From Halomonas halophila (GTDB lineage: Bacteria; Pseudomonadota; Gammaproteobacteria; Pseudomonadales; Halomonadaceae): a stretch of DNA of 64,000 nucleotides. The DNA lies in the NCBI RefSeq assembly GCF_030406665.1, contig NZ_CP129121.1:2480001-2544000 (forward strand), written 5' to 3'. Made by a program: the position numbers and the translations under genes. Under the pieces are notes generated by a model. That model did no database searches and was not told where the DNA came from. It saw only the letters and a list, made by a program, of their open reading frames with translations. This document shows positions 1-9,825 of this stretch, piece after piece; position 1 is the stretch's first letter, and each line of letters begins with the position of its first letter.

Positions 1-1228
1 CGGTCTCGCGGATCGAGTGCATGGCCCACTGGGGCACGCCCACGTCCAGGGTCGGCACGCCGAGCTCGGTAGCGGTGATCGGGCCGATGGTGCTGCCGCA
101 GCCCATGTCGGCACGGGTCACGAAGGTCTGCACCGGTACCTCGGCCTCCTGGCACAGCGTGCGGAACAGCGCCGCGGTAGCGCTGTTGGTGGCGTAGCGT
201 TGATTGGCGTTGACCTTGATCACCGGCCCCTCGTTGAGCGCCGGACCGTGAGCGGCGTCGTGCTTGTCGAGGAAGTTCGGGTGCAAGGCGTGGGCATTGT
301 CGCAGGAGATCATCCGCGAGGCCTGAATCAGACGGATGAATTCTTCCTCGCTGCCGTCACCCAGCTGGGCACTGACCCGCCGCAGCACGTCGCCCAGGAA
401 GGGCCCCTGGGCGCCGCAGGCGCTGGCGCTGCCCACCTCCTCGTGATCGTTGGCCACCAGCACCGCCCCTTGCGTCCCGTCTGAATCGAGGAGGGCCTCA
501 AGGCCGATGAAGCACGACAGCAGGTTGTCGAGCCGCGCCGAGGCGATCAGCTCGCCCTCCACGCCGACCCGGGCCGGCGGCTGCATGTCGTGGAAGCCGA
601 GCTCGAAGTCGACGATCTCCACATCGCCGAGGTCATGTTCGGCCGCCAGCCAGGTTCGCAGCAGACGATCCAGATCGGCCGACTCGCCGCCCTGAAGGAA
701 GACCGGCGCCATCTGGGTCTGGGCATTGATCGCCCGGCCGCTGTTGGCCTCGCGGTCGAGATGGATCGCCAGGCTCGGAATGATCGCCACGGCGCGGTCG
801 ACGTTGAGCAGCATGCCTTCCAGGCGGCCGTCGGGATGACGCACGTGAACCCGGCCGGCGAGCCCCAGATCGCGGTCGTACCAGGGCGCCAGCAGCGCCC
901 CGCCGTACACCTCGACGCCGAGCTGCAGCCAGCCGGCGGCGGTCTGCGGCGCATGAGGCTTGAGGCGCAGTCCGGGACTGTCGGTGTGGGCGCCGATCAT
1001 GCGCAGCGCCGAGAGCGGTTCGCTCGGCAGCTGCAGGGCAATGATCGAGGAATCGTTGCGCGTCACGTAGACCCGCTCGCCGGGCGTCAGCTGCCAGGGC
1101 TGTGTCTCGTCGAGGCGCCGGAAGCCTTCGGCCTCGAGGCGCTCGGCCATGTTGGCCGTGGCGTGCCAGGGCGTGGGCGAACGGCGCAGGAAGTCGAGCA
1201 GTCGCTCGAGCGGGGCATCCTGGGGCAT
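1..1228 (-). CDS. apeB: M18 family aminopeptidase, 3' end cut by window edge
   Basis: Probable cytosolic dinuclear-zinc aminopeptidase of the M18 family, removing N-terminal residues (often acidic) from peptides. About 409 residues are readable before the left edge; the family is usually near 430, so only the last 20 or so are missing. Visible family blocks, in order, are GAHTDSPGLRLK, VANDHEEVGS and ADMGCGSTIGPI, followed near the edge by VPQWAMHSIRE, which together hold the metal-binding His, Asp and Glu residues. ATG at 1228 is chosen because GAGGAG lies just upstream and the product opens with the usual short helix before SPTPWHA. It is divergent from prc across about 137 bp. The assignment is clear; substrate specificity is inferred from the family. 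Confidence 0.9.
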   Translation of the reverse strand, partial: MPQDAPLERLLDFLRRSPTPWHATANMAERLEAEGFRRLDETQPWQLTPGERVYVTRNDSSIIALQLPSEPLSALRMIGAHTDSPGLRLKPHAPQTAAGWLQLGVEVYGGALLAPWYDRDLGLAGRVHVRHPDGRLEGMLLNVDRAVAIIPSLAIHLDREANSGRAINAQTQMAPVFLQGGESADLDRLLRTWLAAEHDLGDVEIVDFELGFHDMQPPARVGVEGELIASARLDNLLSCFIGLEALLDSDGTQGAVLVANDHEEVGSASACGAQGPFLGDVLRRVSAQLGDGSEEEFIRLIQASRMISCDNAHALHPNFLDKHDAAHGPALNEGPVIKVNANQRYATNSATAALFRTLCQEAEVPVQTFVTRADMGCGSTIGPITATELGVPTLDVGVPQWAMHSIRET

Positions 1229-1365
1229 GGGACTCCTCTCGGTGTCGCATCTTGGGGGCATGGGACTCGACCGAGCTGCTACAATGGCGGTTCTGTCCGT
1301 GCAACTCGTGAGCCGAATCACGGTCTGGACGCTAGAGTGTACATGAATCCGGGAGTGCTTCATCG

Positions 1366-3420
1366 ATGAGCCTGTTTGTGACCCTGGGTCGTGCCGCGGC
1401 CCTGGCCCTGCTGCTGGGCAGCGTCCCGGCCCAGGCGGCGATCACCGCCACCGACGCCCAGCGCGAGGCCGCCGTGGAGGTGGCCGAATCGCTGCGCTAC
1501 GGCCACTACGCGGATATCCGCTTCGACGACGAGTGGTCGAAGCAGGCCTTCGAGCGCTATCTGGAACTGCTCGACGGCCAGCGGGCCTACCTGCTCGCCG
1601 ATGACGTCGACGAGTTCGCGGACCTGTCGACCGCCATGGACGATGCCGTCCTCGACGGCGATCTCGACCGCCCCTACGCGCTCTACCAGCGCTACCACGA
1701 GCGCGCCGAAGCACGCCTGGAGTGGCTGCTCGAGCGCGTCGATGCAGGCCTCGACTTCGACTTCGACGGCAACCAGCGGATGGTCCTGGATCGCAAGGAC
1801 GCCCCCTGGCCCCGCCGCACCGCATCGCTGGACGAGCTGTGGCAGAAGCGCCTGCAGAACGCCGCCCTGACGCTGTCGCTCAGCGACCAGACCCCGGAAG
1901 AGGTCGAAGAAACCCTCCACGATCGCTACGAGAACCAGCTGAACCGCCTCCGCCAGGCCAACGCCGAGGACGTCTTCGGCCTGATGATGGCCGCCGTGAC
2001 CGGCAGCATCGACCCTCACAGCGAGTACCTGTCGCCGCGCCAGAGCGAGTCCTTCGACATCCAGATGCGCCTGTCCCTGGAGGGCATCGGCGCCCTGCTC
2101 CAGGCCGATGGCGAGTACGTCAAGGTCGCGAGCCTGGTGCCCGGCGGCCCCGCCGAGAAAGCCGGCGTGCTCAAGCCCGCCGATCGCATCATCGGCGTCG
2201 GCCAGGAAGACGAGGAGGTGGTCAACGTGGTCGGCATGCGCCTCGACGACGTGGTCGACATGATCCGCGGCCCCAAGGGCTCGGTGGTGCGCCTCGACGT
2301 GGTGCCCGCCCAGGCCGTCGATACCACCCGCTCCAAGGTCGTCGAGATCACCCGCGACACCGTCAAGCTCGAGGACCAGGCCGCCCAGAGCGAGGTCATC
2401 GAGGTCGAGCGCGAGGACGGCATGCATCGCCTGGGCGTCATCGAGGTGCCGGCCTTCTACGTCGACTTCGATGCCTGGCAGGCCGGCGAGCCGGACTACC
2501 GCAGCACCACCCGCGACGTGGCCAAGGAAGTCGAACGGCTCAAGGACGAGAACGTGGAAGGCATCGTGCTCGACCTGCGCAACAACGGCGGAGGCGCCCT
2601 TCAGGAAGCCAACTCGCTGATCGGCCTGTTCATCGATCGCGGCCCCACCGTTCAGGTGCGCGACGCCCAGGGCCGCATCAGCCTCTACGGCGATACAGAC
2701 AGCGGCACACTCTACGACGGTCCGCTGGCGGTGCTGGTCAACCGGCTCTCGGCCTCGGCCTCGGAAATCTTCGCCGGCGCCATTCAGGATTACGGGCGCG
2801 GCCTGGTGGTCGGCGGCGACACCTTCGGCAAGGGCACCGTGCAGACCCTCGACGAGCTCAACCACGGCCAGCTCAAGCTGACCCGCGCCAAGTTCTACCG
2901 CATCTCCGGCGAGAGCACCCAGCATCGCGGCGTCACGCCCGACATCAGCTTCCCGAGCCTGATCGACCCGGAGCTCATCGGCGAGAGCAGCCTCGACAAC
3001 GCCCTGGCCTGGGATCAGGTGCGCAAGGTCCAGTACCGCCGCTACGGCCAGCCGGAGCGCTATCTGGAGACCCTTCGCCAACGGCATCAACAGCGTGCCG
3101 ACCTGCACCCCAACTTCCACTACCTGGAGCGCGAGGCCGAGCTCGCCGAGCGGCTACGCGAGCAGCACACCAGCGTCAGCCTCAATCGCGAACAGCGTCA
3201 GCGCGAGGCCGAGGCCCAGGAGGCCGAACAGCTGGCCCTGGAGAACCAGCGCCGCGAGGCCCTGGGCCTGGAGCCGCTGGAGGAGTGGACGGACGCCCGC
3301 GACGAGGATACCGAACAGGCCGAGCCGATCGATCGCGCCCAGGTGATGGAGAGCGCCGAGATCCTGCTCGACTACGCCCGTCTCGACCACGGCCTGCGAC
3401 TCGCCGACTACGACGACTGA
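1366..3420 (+). CDS. prc: Tail-specific (C-terminal processing) periplasmic protease
   Basis: Periplasmic S41 serine protease that degrades misfolded or C-terminally tagged proteins and processes envelope proteins. The 684 residues match the E. coli Prc length (682). A signal peptide is clear (about 1-25, ending AQA). It is followed by an N-terminal helical domain, a PDZ domain (about 225-320, with the VPGGPAEKAGVLKPAD block) and the S41 core. Aligning the SASASEIFAGAIQDYGR block with E. coli places the catalytic Ser at 464, Asp at 475 and Lys at 489 in the FGKGT motif. The last 120 residues are the charged C-terminal domain of this family. A TACAAT hexamer at 1280-1285 could be the -10, but no good -35 is seen. 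A hairpin follows at 3444-3470. Confidence 0.95.
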   Translation: MSLFVTLGRAAALALLLGSVPAQAAITATDAQREAAVEVAESLRYGHYADIRFDDEWSKQAFERYLELLDGQRAYLLADDVDEFADLSTAMDDAVLDGDLDRPYALYQRYHERAEARLEWLLERVDAGLDFDFDGNQRMVLDRKDAPWPRRTASLDELWQKRLQNAALTLSLSDQTPEEVEETLHDRYENQLNRLRQANAEDVFGLMMAAVTGSIDPHSEYLSPRQSESFDIQMRLSLEGIGALLQADGEYVKVASLVPGGPAEKAGVLKPADRIIGVGQEDEEVVNVVGMRLDDVVDMIRGPKGSVVRLDVVPAQAVDTTRSKVVEITRDTVKLEDQAAQSEVIEVEREDGMHRLGVIEVPAFYVDFDAWQAGEPDYRSTTRDVAKEVERLKDENVEGIVLDLRNNGGGALQEANSLIGLFIDRGPTVQVRDAQGRISLYGDTDSGTLYDGPLAVLVNRLSASASEIFAGAIQDYGRGLVVGGDTFGKGTVQTLDELNHGQLKLTRAKFYRISGESTQHRGVTPDISFPSLIDPELIGESSLDNALAWDQVRKVQYRRYGQPERYLETLRQRHQQRADLHPNFHYLEREAELAERLREQHTSVSLNREQRQREAEAQEAEQLALENQRREALGLEPLEEWTDARDEDTEQAEPIDRAQVMESAEILLDYARLDHGLRLADYDD

Positions 3421-3443
3421 GCCCTTCCCACCCTCGCCATACA

Positions 3444-3470
3444 CGACGCCGGGCCCTGCGCCCGGCGTCG
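3444..3470 (+). terminator. Hairpin after prc
   Basis: An 11-bp perfect GC-rich stem (CGACGCCGGGC / GCCCGGCGTCG) with a 5-base loop lies 24 bases after the prc stop. No T-run follows, so it may terminate weakly or simply protect the 3' end. Confidence 0.5.
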
Positions 3471-3615
3471 CCGTATTGCACGGAGCAAAACGCGGACGAA
3501 ACGCACGGACACGACGAATGCCGGCGGAAAGCCGGTAGCATCACGATATAATCGGGAAAGACGCGAGAGCGGAGAATTCAGGGAATCAGCGCAGAAACGG
3601 CTGAAGAACAAGCAT

Positions 3616-3691
3616 TGGCTCCCCGAACAGGACTCGAACCTGTGACCCAATGATTAACAGTCATTTGCTCTACCAACTGAGCTATCGGGGA
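3616..3691 (-). tRNA. tRNA-Asn (GTT), copy 3 of the array
   Basis: A 76-nt cloverleaf with encoded CCA. The acceptor TCCCCGA pairs with TCGGGGA, the D arm reads AGCTCAGTTGGTAGAGC, the anticodon loop is CTGTTAA with anticodon GTT, and the T arm contains GGTTCGAGTCC. It is identical to the copies at 3767-3842 and 3905-3980, and lies last in the direction of transcription. Confidence 0.97.
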
Positions 3692-3766
3692 ACGACTTGT
3701 ATGCCCGGACGGGCTGACCTCAGAGGCCTGATGGCCGGAACCTGACGGTCTGGAAGAGGTAAAAGG

Positions 3767-3842
3767 TGGCTCCCCGAACAGGACTCGAACCTGTGACCCA
3801 ATGATTAACAGTCATTTGCTCTACCAACTGAGCTATCGGGGA
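3767..3842 (-). tRNA. tRNA-Asn (GTT), copy 2 of the array
   Basis: Base-for-base identical to its neighbours: 76 nt, anticodon GTT, CCA encoded. Spacers of 62 and 75 bp separate the copies and do not resemble each other, so the repeats are confined to the tRNA genes. Confidence 0.97.
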
Positions 3843-3904
3843 ATGACCTTTTTTACCGTTCGACACCTTTCAGTGCCGCTGTGCTCGTTGCTCTGGGACG
3901 AAGC

Positions 3905-3980
3905 TGGCTCCCCGAACAGGACTCGAACCTGTGACCCAATGATTAACAGTCATTTGCTCTACCAACTGAGCTATCGGGGA
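3905..3980 (-). tRNA. tRNA-Asn (GTT), copy 1 of the array
   Basis: Identical 76-nt tRNA-Asn and promoter-proximal in transcription. The promoter at 4002-4029 lies just upstream, giving a leader of roughly 15 nt. Confidence 0.97.
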
Positions 3981-4001
3981 ATGGCCTCGAGCACGGTGCG
4001 T

Positions 4002-4029
4002 AGTATACGGATCCGCTTGTGAACGTCAA
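4002..4029 (-). promoter_or_regulatory. Promoter of the tRNA-Asn array
   Basis: On the minus strand, TTGACG (-35), a 16-bp spacer and TATACT (-10), followed by a GC-rich discriminator (ACGCACCG) of the sort seen at stable-RNA promoters. It sits immediately upstream of the first tRNA-Asn gene. Confidence 0.75.
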
Positions 4030-4070
4030 GGGCCAAAACCGTCACTCGCCGCTCACGCCTCCGGAAAGCA

Positions 4071-4105
4071 AGACGCCCGCCGGGCGATGTGCCGGGCGGG
4101 CGTCT
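4071..4105 (-). terminator. Hairpin downstream of tRNA-Met
   Basis: An 11-bp stem AGACGCCCGCC / GGCGGGCGTCT around a 13-base loop, 10 bases past the tRNA-Met 3' end in the direction of transcription. On the minus strand it is followed by TTGCTTT, a weak T tract. It separates tRNA-Met from the tRNA-Asn promoter. Confidence 0.6.
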
Positions 4106-4115
4106 CATGCTGTCC

Positions 4116-4192
4116 TGGTGGCTACGCCCTGATTCGAACAGGGGACCCCATCATTATGAGTGATGTGCTCTAACCAGCTGAGCTACGTAGCC
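4116..4192 (-). tRNA. tRNA-Met (CAT), elongator type
   Basis: A 77-nt cloverleaf with encoded CCA. Acceptor GGCTACG pairs with CGTAGCC, the D arm is AGCTCAGCTGGTTAGAGC, and the anticodon loop ACTCATAAT carries CAT. The paired first base argues for the elongator rather than the initiator tRNA. A lysidine-modified tRNA-Ile cannot be excluded by anticodon alone, but the body resembles elongator Met. Confidence 0.9.
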
Positions 4193-4233
4193 ATTTTGCG
4201 TCCTGGGAGAGATGTCCCCGACGACGGATGCAG

Positions 4234-4262
4234 ATTATGCACGGCGGCCCGCCCCAAGGCAA
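4234..4262 (-). promoter_or_regulatory. Promoter of tRNA-Met
   Basis: Minus strand: TTGCCT, 17-bp spacer, CATAAT. It is about 40 bp upstream of the tRNA-Met 5' end, with no competing gene between. Confidence 0.65.
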
Positions 4263-4284
4263 GCCCGCCATGCGACAGGCGGCA

Positions 4285-5223
4285 TCAGAGGGACAGCGCC
4301 TCCTTGACCGCGGGCAGCCCCGGCTCGCCGTCGGCGGTGGTCACGCCGTCGAGCCAGCCCTCGAGCACGTCGGGATGCGCCTGGAGATAGCTCCGGGCGG
4401 CATCGCGCGGATCGGTGCCCTCGTCCATGATCTCGCCCATCAGCTGATTCTCCATCTCCAGGGTGAAGGAGAGGTTGTTCAGCAGCGATCCGACGTTGGG
4501 ACAGGCCTCGGCGTAGCCGGCACGGGTATTGGTGTAGACGGTGGCACCGCCCAGGTTCGGGCCGAAGTAGTCGTCGGCGCCCTCCAGATAGGCGATATCG
4601 AAGTTGGTGTTCATGGGATGCGGCTCCCAGCCGAGGAACACCATCCACTGCTCGTTCGGCTCGCGGGCGTTGAGCTCGGCCAGCATGCCCGCCTCGCTGG
4701 AGTCCACCAGCCGCCAGTCGCCCAGGCCGAAGGCGTCGTCGTCGATCATGTCCTGGATCAGCAGGTTGCCGTCGTTGCCGGCCTCGATGCCGTGCAGCGT
4801 GGACTCGAAGCGGTCGGCGTGGGCGTCCAGATCGGCCACCGAGGTGACGCCGGCGTCATACACGTACTGAGGCACCGCCAGGGTGTACTTGGCGCCCTCC
4901 AGGTTGGCGCCCAGGCGGTCCACCTGCCCCCGCTCGACGTAGGGGTCGCTGATCGACGCCATGGACGGCATCCAGTTGCCGAGGAAGACATCGAAGTCGC
5001 CGTTCTTCATGCCGGAATAGGCGATGGGCACCGAGACGGTATCGATCCGGGTGTCGTAGCCGAGCGTTTCGAGCACCTCGGTGGTCAGGGCGGTGGTCGC
5101 GGTGATGTCGGTCCAGCCCACTTCGGCGAAGCGGACGGGCTGACAGCCCTCTTCGGCGGCCATCAGCGGCGAGGCGGAAAGCGCCAGCGCGGTGGTGGCC
5201 AGGCCCATGGTCATCTTGTTCAT
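4285..5223 (-). CDS. choX: Choline/betaine ABC transporter periplasmic binding protein
   Basis: Periplasmic binding protein of the OpuAC/ProX family, most like the choline-specific ChoX/CbcX group. It would capture choline for import before oxidation by BetA and BetB. A signal peptide ends near residue 22 (LMAAEEG). The family blocks GWTDITATTA and FLGNWMPSM supply the aromatic ligand-box residues, and FLGWEPHPMN comes later. The 312 residues are normal length. ATG at 5223 is preceded by AGGGAG. It is divergent from betI with the BetI palindrome between the starts, so choline-dependent derepression is likely. No permease or ATPase gene is adjacent, so partner subunits must be encoded elsewhere. 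Glycine betaine rather than choline as ligand remains possible. Confidence 0.85.
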   Translation of the reverse strand: MNKMTMGLATTALALSASPLMAAEEGCQPVRFAEVGWTDITATTALTTEVLETLGYDTRIDTVSVPIAYSGMKNGDFDVFLGNWMPSMASISDPYVERGQVDRLGANLEGAKYTLAVPQYVYDAGVTSVADLDAHADRFESTLHGIEAGNDGNLLIQDMIDDDAFGLGDWRLVDSSEAGMLAELNAREPNEQWMVFLGWEPHPMNTNFDIAYLEGADDYFGPNLGGATVYTNTRAGYAEACPNVGSLLNNLSFTLEMENQLMGEIMDEGTDPRDAARSYLQAHPDVLEGWLDGVTTADGEPGLPAVKEALSL

Positions 5224-5290
5224 TGCATCGCTCCCTTGCGTGGATCACGCGTATGATTCGAGGAAACATCGTGCCTGCCGATTTTTATTG

Positions 5291-5304
5291 ATTGAACGTT
5301 CAAT
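5291..5304. promoter_or_regulatory. BetI operator palindrome
   Basis: ATTGAACGTTCAAT is a perfect 14-bp palindrome in an AT-rich patch between choX and betI. It matches the TTGAACGTTCAA type of operator known for BetI, so BetI probably controls both divergent units and is released by choline. Confidence 0.85.
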
Positions 5305-5384
5305 AAAAAAATGGCAAGCTGTCGCTATCTTAACCATGTCGGATGGCATGGTAGCAAGATGCTCTCGGGAGAGGAGTCAACGCA

Positions 5385-6014
5385 GTGCCCAAGGTCGGAA
5401 TGGAACCCATTCGTCGCCAGCAGCTGATCACGGCCACCATGGCGGCCATCGACGAAGTCGGCCTGGCCGACGCCACCGTGGCGCGCATCGCCCGCCACGC
5501 CGGCGTCTCGGCCGGCATCATCAGTCACTACTTCGGCGGCAAGGACGGCCTGCTCGAAGCGACCATGCGCCAGATCCTCAACGATCTGGGCGAGGCGGTC
5601 TCACGCCGACGCAAGGCGCTGACCACCGATGCCCCGGAGGCCCACCTGGCGGCGATCATCGACGGCAACTTCGATCGCACCCAGGTCTCCGGCCCGGTGG
5701 CCAAGACCTGGCTGGCCTTCTGGGCCAGCAGCATGCACCGCCCTGCCCTGGCACGGCTGCAGACGGTCAACGACCGGCGCCTGTACGCCAACCTCAGCCA
5801 CGAGTTCCGGCGCCTGCTGCCCAAGCACAAGGCCCGCGACGCAGCCCGCGCCCTGGCCGCCATGATCGACGGCCTGTGGCTGCGCGGGGCCCTCGCCCCC
5901 GAGGGGCTGGACAGCGACCACGCCCGGCGCCTGGCCCGCGACTACCTGGAGCAGCTGCTCAAGGCCTACGGCCTCGGCGCTCGCTCTTCCGAATCCCTGT
6001 CACTTGAGTCCTGA
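5385..6014 (+). CDS. betI: Choline-responsive TetR-family repressor BetI
   Basis: TetR-family repressor of the bet genes, relieved by choline. The 209-residue protein has the N-terminal helix-turn-helix at about 10-60 (ARIARHAGVSAGIISHYFGGKDGLL, nearly diagnostic for BetI) and the BetI-type C-terminal ligand domain, including FWASSMHRPALARLQ. The start is GTG at 5385, giving MPKVGMEPIRR as in other BetI proteins, with GAGAGGAG about 10 bases upstream. betB follows after 12 bases, so the two are cotranscribed. Target operators should include the palindrome at 5291-5304. Confidence 0.95.
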   Translation: MPKVGMEPIRRQQLITATMAAIDEVGLADATVARIARHAGVSAGIISHYFGGKDGLLEATMRQILNDLGEAVSRRRKALTTDAPEAHLAAIIDGNFDRTQVSGPVAKTWLAFWASSMHRPALARLQTVNDRRLYANLSHEFRRLLPKHKARDAARALAAMIDGLWLRGALAPEGLDSDHARRLARDYLEQLLKAYGLGARSSESLSLES

Positions 6015-6026
6015 CTGGAGGCTTCC

Positions 6027-7493
<1,467 letters not shown>

Positions 7494-7530
7494 GGCCTGC
7501 TCTGGACCGCCGAGCGAGATGAGCTGATTC

Positions 7531-7626
7531 GGCGACGAGCCTGCGCGAGGGCGCTGTGAACCCATCCATGGGCGCTACTTTTGCCGTCCATGGTCAAAAG
7601 ACCCTCGCTACGCCTCATCCCCGACG
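7531..7626. repeat. Dispersed extragenic palindromic element, type I (copy A)
   Basis: Contains GGGCGCTGTGAACCCATCC, then GGCGCTACTTTTGCC, a short GTCCATGG apex and CAAAAGACCCTCGC. It shares this core with copies at 28704-28886 and, inverted, 54321-54418. It has no 83-bp apex insert. It lies between betB and betA inside the operon. Confidence 0.75.
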
Positions 7627-7750
7627 CTCTTCTCGCCGGTGCCGCTGCACGACCGCTTTCTCAGGCGCGCCCTCTCTACACGCGCCTGGCCTGATCGGCG
7701 AGACCCGACGCCTCGCCACGAGACCCTTTTGACTGTTTCAGGGAGGCTCC

Positions 7751-9442
7751 ATGTCGCAGTCCCGTGAGTTCGATTACGTCATCATCGGCGCCGGCTCGGC
7801 CGGCAACGTCCTGGCCACCCGCCTGACCGAAGACCCGAACGTCAGCGTGCTGCTGCTCGAGGCCGGCGGCAAGGACCACCGCTTCGACTTCCGCACCCAG
7901 ATGCCGGCGGCGCTGGCCTATCCGCTGCAGGGCAAGCGCTACAACTGGGCCTTCGAGACCGACCCCGAACCGCACATGGACGGCCGACGCATGGAGTGCG
8001 GCCGCGGCAAGGGCCTGGGCGGCTCCTCGCTGATCAACGGCATGTGCTACATCCGCGGCAACGCCCTGGACTACGACAACTGGGCCAAGCGCGCCGGCCT
8101 GGAGGACTGGACCTACGCCGACTGCCTGCCCTACTTCCGCAAGGCCGAGACCCGCGACATCGGTCCCGACGACTACCACGGCGGCGACGGCCCGGTCAGC
8201 GTGACCACGCCGAAGGACGGCAACAACCCGCTGTATCATGCCTTCATAGAGGCGGGCCAGCAGGCCGGCTATCCGGCCACCGAGGACGTCAACGGCTACC
8301 AGCAGGAAGGCTTCGGCCCCATGGACCGCTTCGTCACGCCGAACGGGCGCCGCGCCTCCACCGCCCGGGGCTACCTCGATCTGGCCAAGCCGCGCCCCAA
8401 CCTGACCATCGAGACCCGCGCCACCACCGACGTCATCACCTTCGACGGCAAGCGCGCCACCGGCGTGCGCTACGAGCGCGGCGGCCAGTCCCGGGAGGTC
8501 AAGGCGCGTCGCGAGGTGCTGCTGTGCGCCGGCGCCATCGCCTCGCCGCAGATCCTGCAGCGCTCCGGCATCGGCCCCAAGGACCTGCTCGATGAACTCG
8601 GCATCACCCCGGTGCAGGTCAACGAGAACGTCGGCCAGCACCTCCAGGACCACCTGGAGATGTACATTCAGTACGAGTGCAAGAAGCCGATTTCGCTGTA
8701 TCCGGCGCTGAAGTGGTACAACCAGCCTAAGATCGGCGCCGAGTGGATGCTGTTCGGCACCGGCGTGGGCGCCAGCAACCAGTTCGAGGCCGCCGGCTTC
8801 ATCCGCACCCGCGACGAGGAGGAGTGGCCGAACCTGCAGTACCACTTCCTGCCGATCGCCATCAGCTACAACGGCAAGAGCGCGGTGCAGGCCCACGGCT
8901 TCCAGGCCCACGTCGGCTCCATGCGCTCCGAGAGCGAGGGCCGGGTGCGCCTGACCTCGCTGGATCCCAAGGCCGCGCCCTCGATCCTGTTCAACTACAT
9001 GTCCACCGAGAAGGACTGGCAGGAGTTCCGCGACGCCATCCGCCTGACCCGCGAGATCATCGAGCAGCCGGCCATGGACGAATACCGCGGCCGCGAGATC
9101 TCCCCGGGGCCGGAGGTGAAGACCGACGCCGAGCTCGACGCCTTCGTCCGCGAGCACGCCGAGACCGCCTACCACCCCTGCGGCAGCTGCCGCATGGGCG
9201 ACGGTGACGACGCGGTGGTCGATGGCGCCGGTCGGGTCCACGGCGTGGAGGCCCTGCGGGTGGTCGACGCCTCGCTGTTCCCGGTCATCCCCACCGGCAA
9301 CCTCAACGCGCCGACGATCATGCTGGCCGAGAAGATGGCCGACAAGATCCGCGGCCGAGAGGCCCTGCCGAAGAGCGACGCGCCCTACTACGTCGCCAAC
9401 GGCGCCCCCGCCCAGCAGGAACCGCAGCGCCGCACGGCCTGA
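7751..9442 (+). CDS. betA: Choline dehydrogenase (GMC oxidoreductase)
   Basis: Membrane-associated FAD flavoprotein oxidising choline to betaine aldehyde and passing electrons to the respiratory chain. It has 563 residues. The FAD dinucleotide motif is at the N terminus (G13-x-G15-x-x-G18 in IIGAGSAGN). Both GMC signatures are present: GRGKGLGGSSLINGM and the GAIASPQILQRSGIG block. The active-site His lies at about 475 in YHPCGSCRMG and the conserved Asn follows in PTGNLNAPT. GGGAGG precedes ATG 7751. An intrinsic-terminator-like hairpin closes the bet operon at 9463-9490. Confidence 0.97.
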   Translation: MSQSREFDYVIIGAGSAGNVLATRLTEDPNVSVLLLEAGGKDHRFDFRTQMPAALAYPLQGKRYNWAFETDPEPHMDGRRMECGRGKGLGGSSLINGMCYIRGNALDYDNWAKRAGLEDWTYADCLPYFRKAETRDIGPDDYHGGDGPVSVTTPKDGNNPLYHAFIEAGQQAGYPATEDVNGYQQEGFGPMDRFVTPNGRRASTARGYLDLAKPRPNLTIETRATTDVITFDGKRATGVRYERGGQSREVKARREVLLCAGAIASPQILQRSGIGPKDLLDELGITPVQVNENVGQHLQDHLEMYIQYECKKPISLYPALKWYNQPKIGAEWMLFGTGVGASNQFEAAGFIRTRDEEEWPNLQYHFLPIAISYNGKSAVQAHGFQAHVGSMRSESEGRVRLTSLDPKAAPSILFNYMSTEKDWQEFRDAIRLTREIIEQPAMDEYRGREISPGPEVKTDAELDAFVREHAETAYHPCGSCRMGDGDDAVVDGAGRVHGVEALRVVDASLFPVIPTGNLNAPTIMLAEKMADKIRGREALPKSDAPYYVANGAPAQQEPQRRTA

Positions 9443-9462
9443 TCGCGCCACCGGCAGCACCG

Positions 9463-9490
9463 AGACGCCCCGCCTTCGAGCGGGGCGTCT
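9463..9490 (+). terminator. Terminator of the bet operon
   Basis: An 11-bp perfect stem AGACGCCCCGC / GCGGGGCGTCT with a 6-base loop, followed by TGCGTT, a poor T tract. It starts 20 bases after the betA stop. Confidence 0.7.
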
Positions 9491-9532
9491 TGCGTTGGCA
9501 ATCACAAAAAATAGGGCAGCCCTCTGCTGCCG

Positions 9533-9708
9533 GGCTCATCGGCGACAAGCCGCGAGGAGACGCATGAATACTTCCCTGTAGCTCCCGACGCCCTGCGGCG
9601 CTCTCGCGTCCCGCTCCGCTGGCAGGTCCGGTGCTGGCCATCCTTGGCCAGCCCGTTCGGAGGCATGCTCCTCACCCATGGCGTAGGAACGCCTCGTCGG
9701 CTTGCCTC
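9533..9708. repeat. Dispersed palindromic element, type II with 83-bp apex module (copy B)
   Basis: The arms match copy E at 29564-29663 read in reverse (GTAGCTCCCGACGCC on one side, GGCGTAGGA on the other). At the apex, 9593-9675 is an 83-bp module almost the same as that at 28763-28845 in a type I element; it begins CTGCGGCGCTCTCGC and holds TGGCCATCCTTGGCCA. The stretch 9443-9825 holds no gene: only the terminator, this element and the fadE regulatory region. Confidence 0.75.
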
Positions 9709-9751
9709 CGTAGCCCTGGATCGAGCGAGTCCTGCGTTGAGCGATAGGGTA

Positions 9752-9804
9752 TTGGCTGCGAGGCATCTGATGGGCTAGGCTGAAGGCATTCAAACAAGTG
9801 TTTA
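9752..9804 (+). promoter_or_regulatory. fadE promoter with PsrA-type operator
   Basis: TTGGCT (9752), an 18-bp spacer and TAGGCT (9776-9781) form a plausible sigma-70 promoter. CAAACAAGTGTTTA (9791-9804) follows at the expected start site and fits the AAAC-N4-GTTT core reported for PsrA, the fatty-acid-responsive TetR repressor of beta-oxidation genes. Binding there would block initiation until long-chain acyl-CoA is present. Both the promoter and the site are inferred by pattern. Confidence 0.6.
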
Positions 9805-9825
9805 AATGTCACGGAGCCGCCCACC

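Noticed and set aside
1222..1268. Direct repeat GGGGCATGGGACTC at 1223 and 1256
   Set aside because: Only two 14-base copies in a short intergenic gap, one covering the apeB start codon; no further structure supports a regulatory role.
1360..3120. Very long minus-strand ORF opposite prc, and similar long antisense ORFs opposite betB, betA, fadE, cobN and others
   Set aside because: They are mirror frames of GC-rich genes with strong family matches, and their products are low-complexity Ala/Gly/Arg/His-rich sequences with no domains.
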